NCBI RefSeq assembly: GCF_000514775.1
Contig: NZ_AZWO01000025.1
Coordinates: 1 to 64,000 of the forward strand
Length of the DNA: 64,000 nucleotides
Reading direction: 5' to 3'
DNA from: Salinispora pacifica CNR114
GTDB taxonomy: Bacteria; Actinomycetota; Actinomycetes; Mycobacteriales; Micromonosporaceae
The position numbers and the translations under genes were made by a program. Positions within the stretch are counted from its first letter, which is position 1. The number at the start of each line of letters is the position of its first letter. The notes under the pieces were generated by a model. That model saw only the letters and a list, made by a program, of their open reading frames with translations. It did no database searches and was not told where the DNA came from. Below are positions 54,601 to 62,262 of this stretch, piece by piece.

Positions 54601-54958
54601 CGCACCCGGATTCCGGACCCGGCACGTGGTGAACCCGCACGACGACGGCATCTCCCTGGACACCGTGGTGACGTGGCTGATCGAGGACGGCCGCCGCATC
54701 GAGCGGATCCCGGAGCACGCCGACTGGCTCGCCCGCGTCGAGGCCGCCCTGCGCGCGCTGCCCGAGACGCACCGGCAGCACTCGGTCCTGCCGCTGCTGC
54801 ACGCCTTCCGCGAACCGGAGCCGGCGGTGCCCGGGTCGGCCCTGCCGTCGGAGCGTTTCCGGGCGGTGGCCGGGGAGATACCGCACCTGACCAGCGACCT
54901 CATCCGCCGGTACGCGACGGATCTGCACGATCGGACGGGCGGGCCGTGGACGAGGTGA
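51665..54958 (+). CDS. car: Carboxylic acid reductase (A-T-R)
   Basis: The 1097-residue protein has an adenylation domain (about 1-600; YTSGSSGTPKGAMYP near residue 207, YDMYGSTEVAG, and DRRTSVLKLSQGEFVATSR), a carrier domain with the phosphopantetheine serine S624 (LGGDSLSAV), and a reductase domain with NADPH loop TGAAGYLGRF near 720 and Y890/K894 (YATSK). It reduces a carboxylate to the aldehyde with ATP and NADPH. The LSQGEF signature is that of true CARs. It is probably used on the benzoate carboxylate. No ribosome site precedes ATG 51665; it may be leaderless. It requires a phosphopantetheinyl transferase, which is not in the window. Confidence 0.93.
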   Translation: MNTLRLAQVMADVFARFGDRPAVGERAREYVRDDRTGRVSARLLPRFETITYRELWGRVGAVAAEWHHHPEHPLAAGDRVALLGFTSRDYATLKLTCGYLGAVSVPLQTSASPANLAAILSETEPVLLATAIDRLDVAAELARGSSSIRRVVVFDYDPRDDDQADRFAAARDVGAVALSDLLDLGATLPEAPPYVPGDDEDPLAMLVYTSGSSGTPKGAMYPEWLARVMWEDRARRTPDGGLSTVHYMPLSHIGGHFTLMNTLARGGLSCFTAAADLSTLFEDLALVRPTEVSLVPRVCEMLHQRYRGEPDERARAEALGGRVTFATCGSAPLSAALTDFMETLLGVPLYDMYGSTEVAGIAVNGILMNPPVLDYRLVDVPELGYFGTDVPHPRGELLLRATGVPGYYRHPELTAELFDADGYYRTGDIVAELGPRRIAFVDRRTSVLKLSQGEFVATSRVESVLGAGPLVRQIFVYGDSERSHLLAVVVPTPEALAAHGDDPARLDQLLGESLRRVARDAGLNSYEIPRGQLIETEPFSHRNGLLSDNRKLLRPRLVERYRAELDQLYDRIAARAEQELLDLRRTGGDRPALETVQRAVRALLGGTAAEMRPDTCFRDLGGDSLSAVTLANLLYDIFAVPVPVDVVLRPGHDLRQLAGFIESKRDGTTGRPTFGSVHGAGAAQAYARDLTLDWFLDAGIRETAARLPGPVGAPRCVLLTGAAGYLGRFLALEWLRRLAPDGGRLIAVVRGRDAEAAGQRLADAFAGADPEPEAAKHLEVVAGDLAEPRLGLDETTWARLASEVDLIVHAGALVNHVLPYPHLFEANVAGTAEVIRLALTTRIKPVTYVSSVAVAAAPLAAGTGPPLDEDADVRVALPVQPVDGGYASGYATSKWAGEVLLREAHDRFALPVTVFRASMLLAHRRYAGQLNAGDLFSRLVFSVLATGMAPESFYQPGRAHYDGLPVDFTAAAIVGLGSGAPGFRTRHVVNPHDDGISLDTVVTWLIEDGRRIERIPEHADWLARVEAALRALPETHRQHSVLPLLHAFREPEPAVPGSALPSERFRAVAGEIPHLTSDLIRRYATDLHDRTGGPWTR

Positions 54959-55203
54959 CCGAGGCGCGGGCGTTGCTGGAGGCGGCCGCCCGACGCCTCG
55001 GCGAGGGCGGCGACCGCTCCGACCCGGCCGGCGAGACGCTGCTCTGCCTGATCGAGTGCGCCCTGGAGGCGGCGCGGGCGGTGACCGAACCGGGTGACAC
55101 CCGGGCCCACCGGCAGGAGGCCCTGGCCGCCGCCCGGGCCGCCGTCACGTGCGCGTCCTACGCGGTCGCCACGAATGATCCGCCCGTGCGTCAGGAATCC
55201 TGA
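54955..55203 (+). CDS. 82-residue helical protein coupled to CAR
   Basis: GTG 54955 overlaps the CAR stop (GTGA) and has GACGAGG just upstream, the arrangement used across this cluster. The product is a helical, Ala/Glu/Arg-rich protein (ARALLEAAARRLGEG, LCLIECALEAARAV, AALAAARAAV-like). A GTG at 54946 is the alternative. No family is recognised; tight coupling suggests an accessory role for CAR or a small regulator. Confidence 0.6.
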   Translation: MTEARALLEAAARRLGEGGDRSDPAGETLLCLIECALEAARAVTEPGDTRAHRQEALAAARAAVTCASYAVATNDPPVRQES

Positions 55204-55210
55204 CGCACGG
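55184..55210. terminator. 27-bp perfect palindrome over the end of the CAR operon
   Basis: Arms of 12-13 bp (ccgtgcgtcagg / cctgacgcacgg) with an AAT centre span the stop codon of the small gene at 55201-55203. It could terminate the CAR transcript or be an operator for the exporter gene starting at 55288. Confidence 0.6.
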
Positions 55211-55287
55211 TCGCCATTCCTGACCATTTTGCAATGACGTACATCAATGTTATTGACACTGATCAAAAGGCCGAGGAGAATGCCACG

Positions 55288-56556
55288 ATGTCGACGACGG
55301 CGGCACCACGGAGCCACCAGATCCGTATCGTCCTCGGAGCCGTGCTCGGGCTGAGCACCGGATTCACCCCGGTCTACTTCAGCACCCTGGCGCTGTTCCT
55401 GGTGCCGATCACCGACGACTTCGGCTGGAACCGCACCCAACTCGCCTCGGCCGGCGCGCTGTCCCTGCTCGGCACGGCCGTCGCCACCCTGCTGGTCGGC
55501 CGGGTGATCGCCCGGCTCGGTGCCCGCTGGACGGTGCTGGGCTCGGTCCTGCTGGTGTCGCTCGGCATGCTGCTGATGGCCGCGGCCCCCGCCCGCACCG
55601 AGTACTTCCTGATCCTGGCGCTGCTGATGGGCGCGGTGGCCGGCGGCTCGTCGGCCGTCGCCTACCTGTCGCTGATGCCGCGCTACTTCGACCAGCGCCT
55701 CGGCCTGGCCCTGGGCATCACGATGACCGGTGTCGGTGTCGGCGCGTCGCTGATCCCGATCCTCACCGGCGCGCTGATTGCCGGCGGCGGCTGGCGCAAC
55801 GCGTACGTCGTGCTCGCCGTCATCACCGCCACCGGTGGCCTGCTCAGCGTGGTGATCGGCTTCCCCAAGGGCACCGGCGGCCCGGAGCCGAAGGTGAAGG
55901 CGGCGCTGGCCGGCGCCGGGCGGACCGTGCGCGAGGCGATCCGCAGCGGCAAGTTCCTGCTGCTGTGGGGCGTGCTGTTCGTGGCCTACGCGCTCGGGCT
56001 GGGCTTCTCGGTCAACGCCGCCGCGTTCAGCCAGGACAACGGGCTCACCCTGCAGCAGGCGGCCGGCGCGGCCACCGCGGCCGGGCTCGGCCTGCTCGCC
56101 GGCCGGCTCACCGCCGGTCTGGTGATGGACCGGATCCACGCCGCCGTCATCGGCGGGACCTTCATCGCGTTCGGCGCGTCGGGGTACGCGATCCTGGTCG
56201 TGCTTCCGGTGAGCCTGACCACGGTGACCATCTCGGCGGTGCTGGTCGGCCTGTCCATCGGCGGCGAGGGTGACCTGATGCCCTACCTGGCCCGGCGCTA
56301 CTTCGGGTCCCGGCACTTCACCGGGGTGTTCGCCGTCCTGTATTCGGCCTACTTCATCGGCGGGCTGCTCGGCGCGATCGTCTTCTCGGCGACCTACGAC
56401 CTGTTCGGCAGCTACGACCCGATCATCACCGTCGCCGCCGTGGGCGCGGTGCTCGCCGCCGTGGCGTTGCAGTTCGCCGGGCCGTACCGTTTCCCGGCCG
56501 GCGAGCCCGTCCCCGAAGTGGTCAAGCAGCCCGCCGCCGACCCGGCCGGTGCCTGA
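55288..56556 (+). CDS. MFS transporter, OFA-like exporter candidate
   Basis: ATG 55288 is preceded by GAGGAG; longer in-frame starts have no site. The 422-residue protein has 12 membrane segments and MFS motifs, with GRVIARLGARW after segment 2 and GLVMDRIHA after segment 8. The closest family by pattern is the oxalate/formate antiporter-like (OFA) group. A TTGACA at 55252 could be its own -35. Its position between CAR and the GMC oxidoreductase suggests product export. Confidence 0.85.
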   Translation: MSTTAAPRSHQIRIVLGAVLGLSTGFTPVYFSTLALFLVPITDDFGWNRTQLASAGALSLLGTAVATLLVGRVIARLGARWTVLGSVLLVSLGMLLMAAAPARTEYFLILALLMGAVAGGSSAVAYLSLMPRYFDQRLGLALGITMTGVGVGASLIPILTGALIAGGGWRNAYVVLAVITATGGLLSVVIGFPKGTGGPEPKVKAALAGAGRTVREAIRSGKFLLLWGVLFVAYALGLGFSVNAAAFSQDNGLTLQQAAGAATAAGLGLLAGRLTAGLVMDRIHAAVIGGTFIAFGASGYAILVVLPVSLTTVTISAVLVGLSIGGEGDLMPYLARRYFGSRHFTGVFAVLYSAYFIGGLLGAIVFSATYDLFGSYDPIITVAAVGAVLAAVALQFAGPYRFPAGEPVPEVVKQPAADPAGA

Positions 56557-56559
56557 ACC

Positions 56560-57990
56560 ATGGGGTTCGACTTCCTCGTCGTCGGTGGCGGGACCGCGGG
56601 GTCGGTGCTGGCCCACCGACTGTCCGCCGACCCGGCAACCACCGTGCTGCTGCTGGAGGCCGGTCCGGACGAACGGCCCGAGGACATGGTCGTCCCGGGT
56701 CGCTGGCCGTTTCTGCTCGGCACCGAGGTCGACTGGCGGTTCAGCACCGTCCCGCAGCCGGGCCTGGGCGGGCGGGTGCTGTACTACCCGCTCGGCCGGG
56801 CGATCGGCGGGTCGAGCGCCATCAACGGCCTCACCCACCTGCGGGCCGCCCCGGCCAACTTCGACGCCTGGGCAGCCGCCGGGGCCAAGGGGTGGGGCGC
56901 GGCCGACCTGCTGCCGTACGTCGAGCGGGCCGAGGCGAAGTTCGCCCTGCCGAGGTCCGTGGGCACGTCCTTCGAGCACGCCGCCGTCGCCGCGATGCGT
57001 GCCGATCCCCGCCTGGAACAGGTCGCCTTCCACCAGATCGCCATGGCTGGGGGAGAGCGGCAGAGCGCGGCTGACGCGTACCTCGACTCCAGGACGCGCG
57101 ACCGGTCCAACCTGACCATCCGGGCCGACACCCCGGTGCTGCGTCTCACCGTTGATCGAGGGCGCGTCACCGGGGTGGAAGTGCCCGCCCGCCGGATCGC
57201 CGCGAACCGCGAGGTGGTGCTGGCCGCCGGGGCCATCGGCTCGCCACACCTGCTGCTGCGCTCCGGCATCGGGCCGGCCGATCAGCTGCGCGCGCACCGG
57301 ATCGAGGTGGTCGCCGACCGGCCCGCCGTCGGCGCCAACCTGCGCGACCACGTGCACAGCACGATCACCTTCGCGGCCGGCCGGGAACTGCCCACGACGG
57401 TTTACGGCGTGGCGTCGGTGTCGGCCACGGTGTCCCCGGACCAACCGGGCGAGCCGGCCCTGCAACTGATGGTGGCTCATCTGCCCTACCACCCGCCGGA
57501 GCTCACCGGACCGCCGGCCGGGTTCTCGATCGCGGTGGGCCTCATCACGCCGTACAGTCACGGCTCGGTCGAACTGGCGAGCGCCGACCCGGCGGCGGCG
57601 CCGCTGATCAACCCCGGCATGCTCACCGACCGCCGCGATGTGGCCCGGCTCCGGCACGGGCTGCGGATCGCCCGCGACGTGGCCCTGCGCCCGAGCCTGG
57701 ACCCGTGGCGCGGCGACGAGGCGCTGCCCGGCGCCGGCGTGAGCACCGACGCGGCCCTCGACGACTACGTCCCGGTCTCGGCGATGACCTACTTCCACCC
57801 GATCGGCACGTGCCGCCTCGGCACCGGCGACGACACGGTGGTCGGCCTCGACCTCCGCGTGCACGGCCTCGACGGGCTGCGGATCGCGGACGCCTCGGTG
57901 CTGCCGGGTCAGGTGTCGGCCAACACCAACGCCACCGTGCTGGCCGTCGCCGAACGCGCCGCCGACCTGATCACCGGCACGCAGCCGTAG
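56560..57990 (+). CDS. GMC-family FAD oxidoreductase
   Basis: The 476-residue protein starts three bases after the MFS stop. It has the FAD-binding motif FLVVGGGTAGSVLAHRL, the GMC signature IGGSSAINGLTHLRA (near residue 85), VLAAGAIGSPHLLLRSGIG, and the C-terminal active-site FHPIGTCRLG with the histidine, followed by SANTNATVLA. GMC enzymes oxidise alcohols to aldehydes or acids using FAD. Here it could act on the alcohol formed from the aldehyde, or on a hydroxylated prenyl chain. The short length (476) is at the low end of the family. Confidence 0.9.
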   Translation: MGFDFLVVGGGTAGSVLAHRLSADPATTVLLLEAGPDERPEDMVVPGRWPFLLGTEVDWRFSTVPQPGLGGRVLYYPLGRAIGGSSAINGLTHLRAAPANFDAWAAAGAKGWGAADLLPYVERAEAKFALPRSVGTSFEHAAVAAMRADPRLEQVAFHQIAMAGGERQSAADAYLDSRTRDRSNLTIRADTPVLRLTVDRGRVTGVEVPARRIAANREVVLAAGAIGSPHLLLRSGIGPADQLRAHRIEVVADRPAVGANLRDHVHSTITFAAGRELPTTVYGVASVSATVSPDQPGEPALQLMVAHLPYHPPELTGPPAGFSIAVGLITPYSHGSVELASADPAAAPLINPGMLTDRRDVARLRHGLRIARDVALRPSLDPWRGDEALPGAGVSTDAALDDYVPVSAMTYFHPIGTCRLGTGDDTVVGLDLRVHGLDGLRIADASVLPGQVSANTNATVLAVAERAADLITGTQP

Positions 57991-58066
57991 GCGATCGATA
58001 AGAGCCGCGCGGCCGCGCGCCGGAGATCCTTGCATTGACGGGAACGTCTGATGTGGAGGAGCTCGG

Positions 58067-58510
58067 ATGATGCGTACGCGGGGGATCGCGGTCGTGCTGG
58101 CGATGGTGACGGCCGGCGTCGGCGGGGTGGCGCCGGCACCGGCCGAAGCCGCCGTGCCGCGGTATCGGTATGTCGACCTGGGCGTGCTCGGCGCACCGGC
58201 TGGCGGGACGGCGTCCTGACTGATCTCGGCGGGAACTCGGCGGCCGCGGTAATCGGTTCCGGCCCGGGCAGCGGCAGCGCGGTGGCGCGCTGACCGACCT
58301 CGGCACCCTGGGTGGGCCGGCGGGTCCTCGTACGCGACCGGCATCAACGTCTGCGGCGACATCGTCGGCGCTTCGCCAAACACCGCCGCCGTGGTCCACG
58401 CGGCCCTGTGGCGTAGCGGGACGGTCCGGGACCTGGGCACCCTCGGTGGCGGCTACGCCGAGCGCCGACATCAACGGCCGCGGGGCCATCGCCGGGTTCG
58501 CCTGCGGGTC
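58067..58510 (+). pseudogene. HAF-repeat secreted protein, frameshifted
   Basis: GGAGGAG precedes ATG 58067, and the frame gives a signal peptide (GIAVVLAMVTAGVGG ... AEA) then YRYVDLGVLGAPAGG before a stop at 58217. Further HAF-type repeats appear in other frames: LTDLGTLGGPAG, SSYATGINVCGDIVGASPN, WRSGTVRDLGTLGG and ADINGRGAIAGFA. At least three frame changes mean no full protein is made. It marks the right border of the biosynthetic cluster. Confidence 0.75.
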
Positions 58511-58517
58511 TGTTGAT

Positions 58518-58536
58518 CATAGTGGTGTCCACTATG
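58518..58536. terminator. Palindrome over the permease stop codon
   Basis: Arms catagtgg and ccactatg with a TGT centre include the stop codon (58532-58534) of the minus-strand permease. It may end that transcript or be an old operator. Confidence 0.45.
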
Positions 58537-61198
58537 GGGTAATTTTGTGGTGGTCCCGGGCCGGGATGGTGAGCTTCCGTCGTACGACGAACTCGCCGCT
58601 GTCGTGGTCCCGCGCCGCCCGGCGACCGGGCAGCACCGACGCCAGGACGGTCACGGCGACGGCGCCGAGGACGATCACCGGTAGCGCGTAGCCGGGCAGC
58701 CGGGCCGCGATCAGATCGCTGCCGGTGACGAACTGCGCCAGGCGCACCACGCCCAGCGCGGTCGTCACGCCGAGCCCCGTGCCCAACACGACTACCGTCG
58801 CCGCCTCCCACCGGATCAGCGCCTGGATCTGCCGTTCCGTGGCGCCGACCGCGCCGAGGACGCCGAACTCGTGGCTGCGCTGGGCGACCGACAGGGACAG
58901 CGTCGTCGCGACACCGAACAGCGCCGTGACGATGGCGACGCCCAGGAAGAGGTAGAGCAGCATGGGATCGAAGACCAGCCCGCCGCCTGGCCCGGTCAGG
59001 TAGGTGCGGGGCGGGTCGATCCGCGCGGTGGGGATGTCTGCCACCGCCTCCCGAAGCCTGTCGGCGACCGGGCCGGTCCCGGTGATCAGGACCGCGGAGA
59101 CGAACGCCATCGGATCGATCGCCCGGATCGTGGCTGGGGTGACGAGCGCGTCCCCGAGCATCACCTGCGCTTCGGGTGAGTACGTCGCGACAACCTCCAG
59201 GCTCTGTACGCCCGCCACGGCCTGCACGGTCAACCGGGTACCCACCGGCCAGTCGTACGCCTCGGCGAGTTCCGCGGCGACGGCGATCTGTCCGTCGGTG
59301 AGCCGGGACACAGGCGGGTCGGCGGCTCCGAGGTCGACGAGCGTGGCCACCGCAGTTCCTCGGGCGCCGGTGACGGCGAGCGGCGGCACGACGGTCGGCC
59401 GGCCGCGGACCCTCGGCGGCGGAATCGGATCGGTGACCGTGGTACGTGCCCGCACCAAGTCGGCGGACTCCCGCACCCCGGCCACCGCGGCAACGTCGGC
59501 CGCAACCGAGGCGGGCAGCCCACTCCCTCCGTCGGTGCTCACCACCAGGTCGGCCCGGACGGCGACCGTGCCCCGGTCCGCCCGGCCTTCGGTGATCGAG
59601 GTGACCAACGCCCAGGTCACCGTCGCCAGGGCCACGGTCAGCATCAACAGGGATGCGGCTGCGGCCACCCGGCGCGGGCTGCGCACGATGAAGGCACGCG
59701 CCAGCTGGCCGACGTCCGGGCGCAGCATGACGGCGAGCGCGCCGACCAGTCGGCCGAGCGGCGGCACCACGTACGGCCCGAGCACGGCCAGCGCGGAGAG
59801 CAGCAGCAGGCCGGCCAGGATGGCGGCCGCGCCGGCCGACGTCACGCCCTCCGGCGTCGGATCCTCCCGCCGAGCCAGGAAGCTGAGGGCCACGAACATG
59901 CCGGCCATGGCGAGCACCGGCAGGGCAGCGACCAGGCGCCGCCGGGACCGGCCCGACGGATCGGCCGACGACGCTGCGAGCGACTCGACCGGAGGTGCCA
60001 GCGACGCCCGCCACGCCGGGCGGGCGGACGCCGACCAAGAAATCAGCAGACCTGCGGCAAGCGGCGGCAGCAGATAGGCAAGACCGAGTTGCGGACCTAC
60101 GCCACCGGTGCCCAGGCCGGTGCCGGCCAGCGACGCGGCCAGCAGGCGCGCGACGCCGAGACCGACGAGGAGGCCGAGCAGACCCGCGGCGAGGCCGACG
60201 ACGACTGCCTCGGCGCGCAGCAGCAGCCGCACCTGGCGCGGCGTCATGCCGACGGTCAGCAACAGCGCCAGCTCCCGCGAGCGCTGGCGGGCGAGCGTGC
60301 CGAACGTGCCCGCCAGCACGAACACCCCGACGAACGCACCAACCAGGGCCAGCATGCCGAGGTTGATGGTGATCTGGGCGGCCCGCTCAGCGAGCGTGCG
60401 CCGTTGGGACGCCCGCACCTCCGCGCCGGTACCCACCCACACCTGCGCATCGGGGTTGGCGTCGGCGACCACGTCCCCGACGCGTGTCGCCAGCGCCGCC
60501 TGGCCGGTCCCGGGTGCGGCGGCAACCCAGAGTGCCTGCCAGTCGTCGCCGAGCCCGGCGGCCTGCCGTACCCGGGCGGGCTCGGTGAGCACGGTGATGC
60601 CGCTCAGCGACCCGTCACCGTCGCCGACCGTCACCACGCCGACGACCGTCACCCGGATCGCCTCGTCCGGCAGGAGCAGGACGGTGACATCACCAGGCCG
60701 AAGGTCGCCGCCGCGCGCGGTCTGCCGGTCGATGACGACCTCGTCGGCCGCCTCTGGCGCCCGGCCCGCCACGAGCGCGTACGGCGACAGCTGCGGGGCG
60801 GCGATCCACGGCCGCAGGTGGCTGCCACCGCCGACCGGCGGGGCGACGACCCGGCCCTCGGCACCGGCGATGTCGGCCGGCACCGCCGCGTCACCGGCTG
60901 CCGCGGCGACGCCCGGCAACGCGGCGACCTGTTCGACCGTCGCCGCGGACACCCGAGCTCCGAAACCGCTCTCCGGACCCCGCACGGGCGCATCACCGGG
61001 CCGGGCGACCAGCGAGACGGTGGCGTACTCGCTGCCGCCGACGTCGTCCGTCGCGGTGGCGAACTGGAGGATGAACTGCGACGACCCCGCGAGCAGACCG
61101 GTGGCGAGCGCACCGGCTGCGATGGTGCCGACGAGCCGGGGCCACCGCTCGGCCACCGTGCGGCGGGTGATCAGCCAGAGGAGCCGTGCGCCGGCCAT
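58532..61198 (-). CDS. ABC transporter permease, FtsX/MacB type
   Basis: The 888-residue protein has two FtsX-like permease domains, each preceded by an extracytoplasmic MacB-type domain. Segments are clear at the N-terminus (LVGTIAAGALATGLLAGSSQ), around residues 270-430 and near the C-terminus (LYLFLGVAIVTALFGVATTL). Its ATG 61198 overlaps the ATPase stop (ATGA). Such single-chain permeases with a MacB/LolD-type ATPase are typically exporters or peptide-antibiotic sensors. The divergent two-component genes suggest regulated expression. Confidence 0.88.
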   Translation of the reverse strand: MAGARLLWLITRRTVAERWPRLVGTIAAGALATGLLAGSSQFILQFATATDDVGGSEYATVSLVARPGDAPVRGPESGFGARVSAATVEQVAALPGVAAAAGDAAVPADIAGAEGRVVAPPVGGGSHLRPWIAAPQLSPYALVAGRAPEAADEVVIDRQTARGGDLRPGDVTVLLLPDEAIRVTVVGVVTVGDGDGSLSGITVLTEPARVRQAAGLGDDWQALWVAAAPGTGQAALATRVGDVVADANPDAQVWVGTGAEVRASQRRTLAERAAQITINLGMLALVGAFVGVFVLAGTFGTLARQRSRELALLLTVGMTPRQVRLLLRAEAVVVGLAAGLLGLLVGLGVARLLAASLAGTGLGTGGVGPQLGLAYLLPPLAAGLLISWSASARPAWRASLAPPVESLAASSADPSGRSRRRLVAALPVLAMAGMFVALSFLARREDPTPEGVTSAGAAAILAGLLLLSALAVLGPYVVPPLGRLVGALAVMLRPDVGQLARAFIVRSPRRVAAAASLLMLTVALATVTWALVTSITEGRADRGTVAVRADLVVSTDGGSGLPASVAADVAAVAGVRESADLVRARTTVTDPIPPPRVRGRPTVVPPLAVTGARGTAVATLVDLGAADPPVSRLTDGQIAVAAELAEAYDWPVGTRLTVQAVAGVQSLEVVATYSPEAQVMLGDALVTPATIRAIDPMAFVSAVLITGTGPVADRLREAVADIPTARIDPPRTYLTGPGGGLVFDPMLLYLFLGVAIVTALFGVATTLSLSVAQRSHEFGVLGAVGATERQIQALIRWEAATVVVLGTGLGVTTALGVVRLAQFVTGSDLIAARLPGYALPVIVLGAVAVTVLASVLPGRRAARDHDSGEFVVRRKLTIPARDHHKITP

Positions 61199-61953
61199 CA
61201 GCTCGGTTCCGGGATCCGGCGCAGCCGCGCCAGGACCTCGTCGACGGTCGGCTCGGCGAGCGTGTCGACGGTTCGGCCGTCGGCGAGGAACAGCACCTCG
61301 TCGGCGTAGGCCGCGGCGGTCGGATCATGTGTCACCATCACGATGCTCGCGTTCTCCGTCTCGACCGCCTCGCGCAGGAACCGCAGCACCTCCGCGCCGG
61401 AACGGGAGTCGAGGTTGCCGGTCGGCTCGTCGGCGAATACCACGTCCGGCCGGGTGAGCAACGCTCGGGCGATCGCCACCCGCTGCTGCTGACCGCCGGA
61501 GAGTTGGGCCGGCCGGTGGTCCAGCCGGTCGGCGAGGCCGAGCCGGGCCACCAACTGGGCCATCCAGGCGCGGTCGACCCGGCGGCCGGCGAGATGAGCG
61601 ATCATGGTGATGTTCTCCTCCGCCGTGAGCACCGGCAGCAGGTTGAACGCCTGGAACACGAAGCCCATCCGCTCCCGGCGGAGCTTGGCCAGCGCGGTCC
61701 GGTTCAACCGGGCGAGCTGCTGACCGGCGACCACCACCGCACCGGACGTCGGCCGGTCGAGGCCGGCCAGGCAGTGCAGGAACGTCGACTTGCCCGAGCC
61801 GGACGGGCCCATGACCGCCGTGAAACGGTTCCGGGCGAAGGACACCGACACGCCGTCCAACGCGCGGACCGCCCCTTCGCCGCTGCCGTACACCCGCCTC
61901 AGGTCCTGCGTGGTGACGGCCGCACCGCTCGCCGTTGTCTCGTCCGCTCGCAT
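61198..61953 (-). CDS. ABC transporter ATPase, MacB/LolD type
   Basis: ATG 61953 has GGAGG about nine bases upstream; an in-frame earlier start at 61995 lacks one. The 251-residue protein has Walker [16 protein letters not shown]-loop FQAFNLLP, signature [16 protein letters not shown] and Walker [13 protein letters not shown], followed by the H-switch THDPTAAAY. The LolD/MacB features (short, with the EPTGNLD box) fit the FtsX-type permease gene that follows. Confidence 0.95.
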   Translation of the reverse strand: MRADETTASGAAVTTQDLRRVYGSGEGAVRALDGVSVSFARNRFTAVMGPSGSGKSTFLHCLAGLDRPTSGAVVVAGQQLARLNRTALAKLRRERMGFVFQAFNLLPVLTAEENITMIAHLAGRRVDRAWMAQLVARLGLADRLDHRPAQLSGGQQQRVAIARALLTRPDVVFADEPTGNLDSRSGAEVLRFLREAVETENASIVMVTHDPTAAAYADEVLFLADGRTVDTLAEPTVDEVLARLRRIPEPS

Positions 61954-62262
61954 TCCGTCGCGCTCCTCCCCGTTCGATGCCCTGCCTGGATGCACGAGCC
62001 GGGCACGAGAACGGCCGGATCATCCGTTCCTACGCTGTCCGACATGGATGCCTCCGTCCCCCGGCGAACTGCAGCCTGCTGATCTCGACGGCGTCCCTGG
62101 CCACGAGTCTGCCGAAGCCTGCTCGATGGGGCGTCGGGCCACGGACGACGCTTCGGCTACATCCTGCGGCCAGCTTCGCGGGCAACGGCTGGCCTCCGGA
62201 TGTACGCACGAGTCCGCTGCCGGTCGGGCGACGGGCCACGACCGGGTGACTAACCTGGGTGG
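61954..62262. other. Divergent intergenic region, no gene recognised
   Basis: About 310 bases separate the ABC operon from the sensor kinase gene. It should hold both promoters, but no clear -35/-10 pair or repeat was picked out. Frames on both strands show no family signature. Confidence 0.4.
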
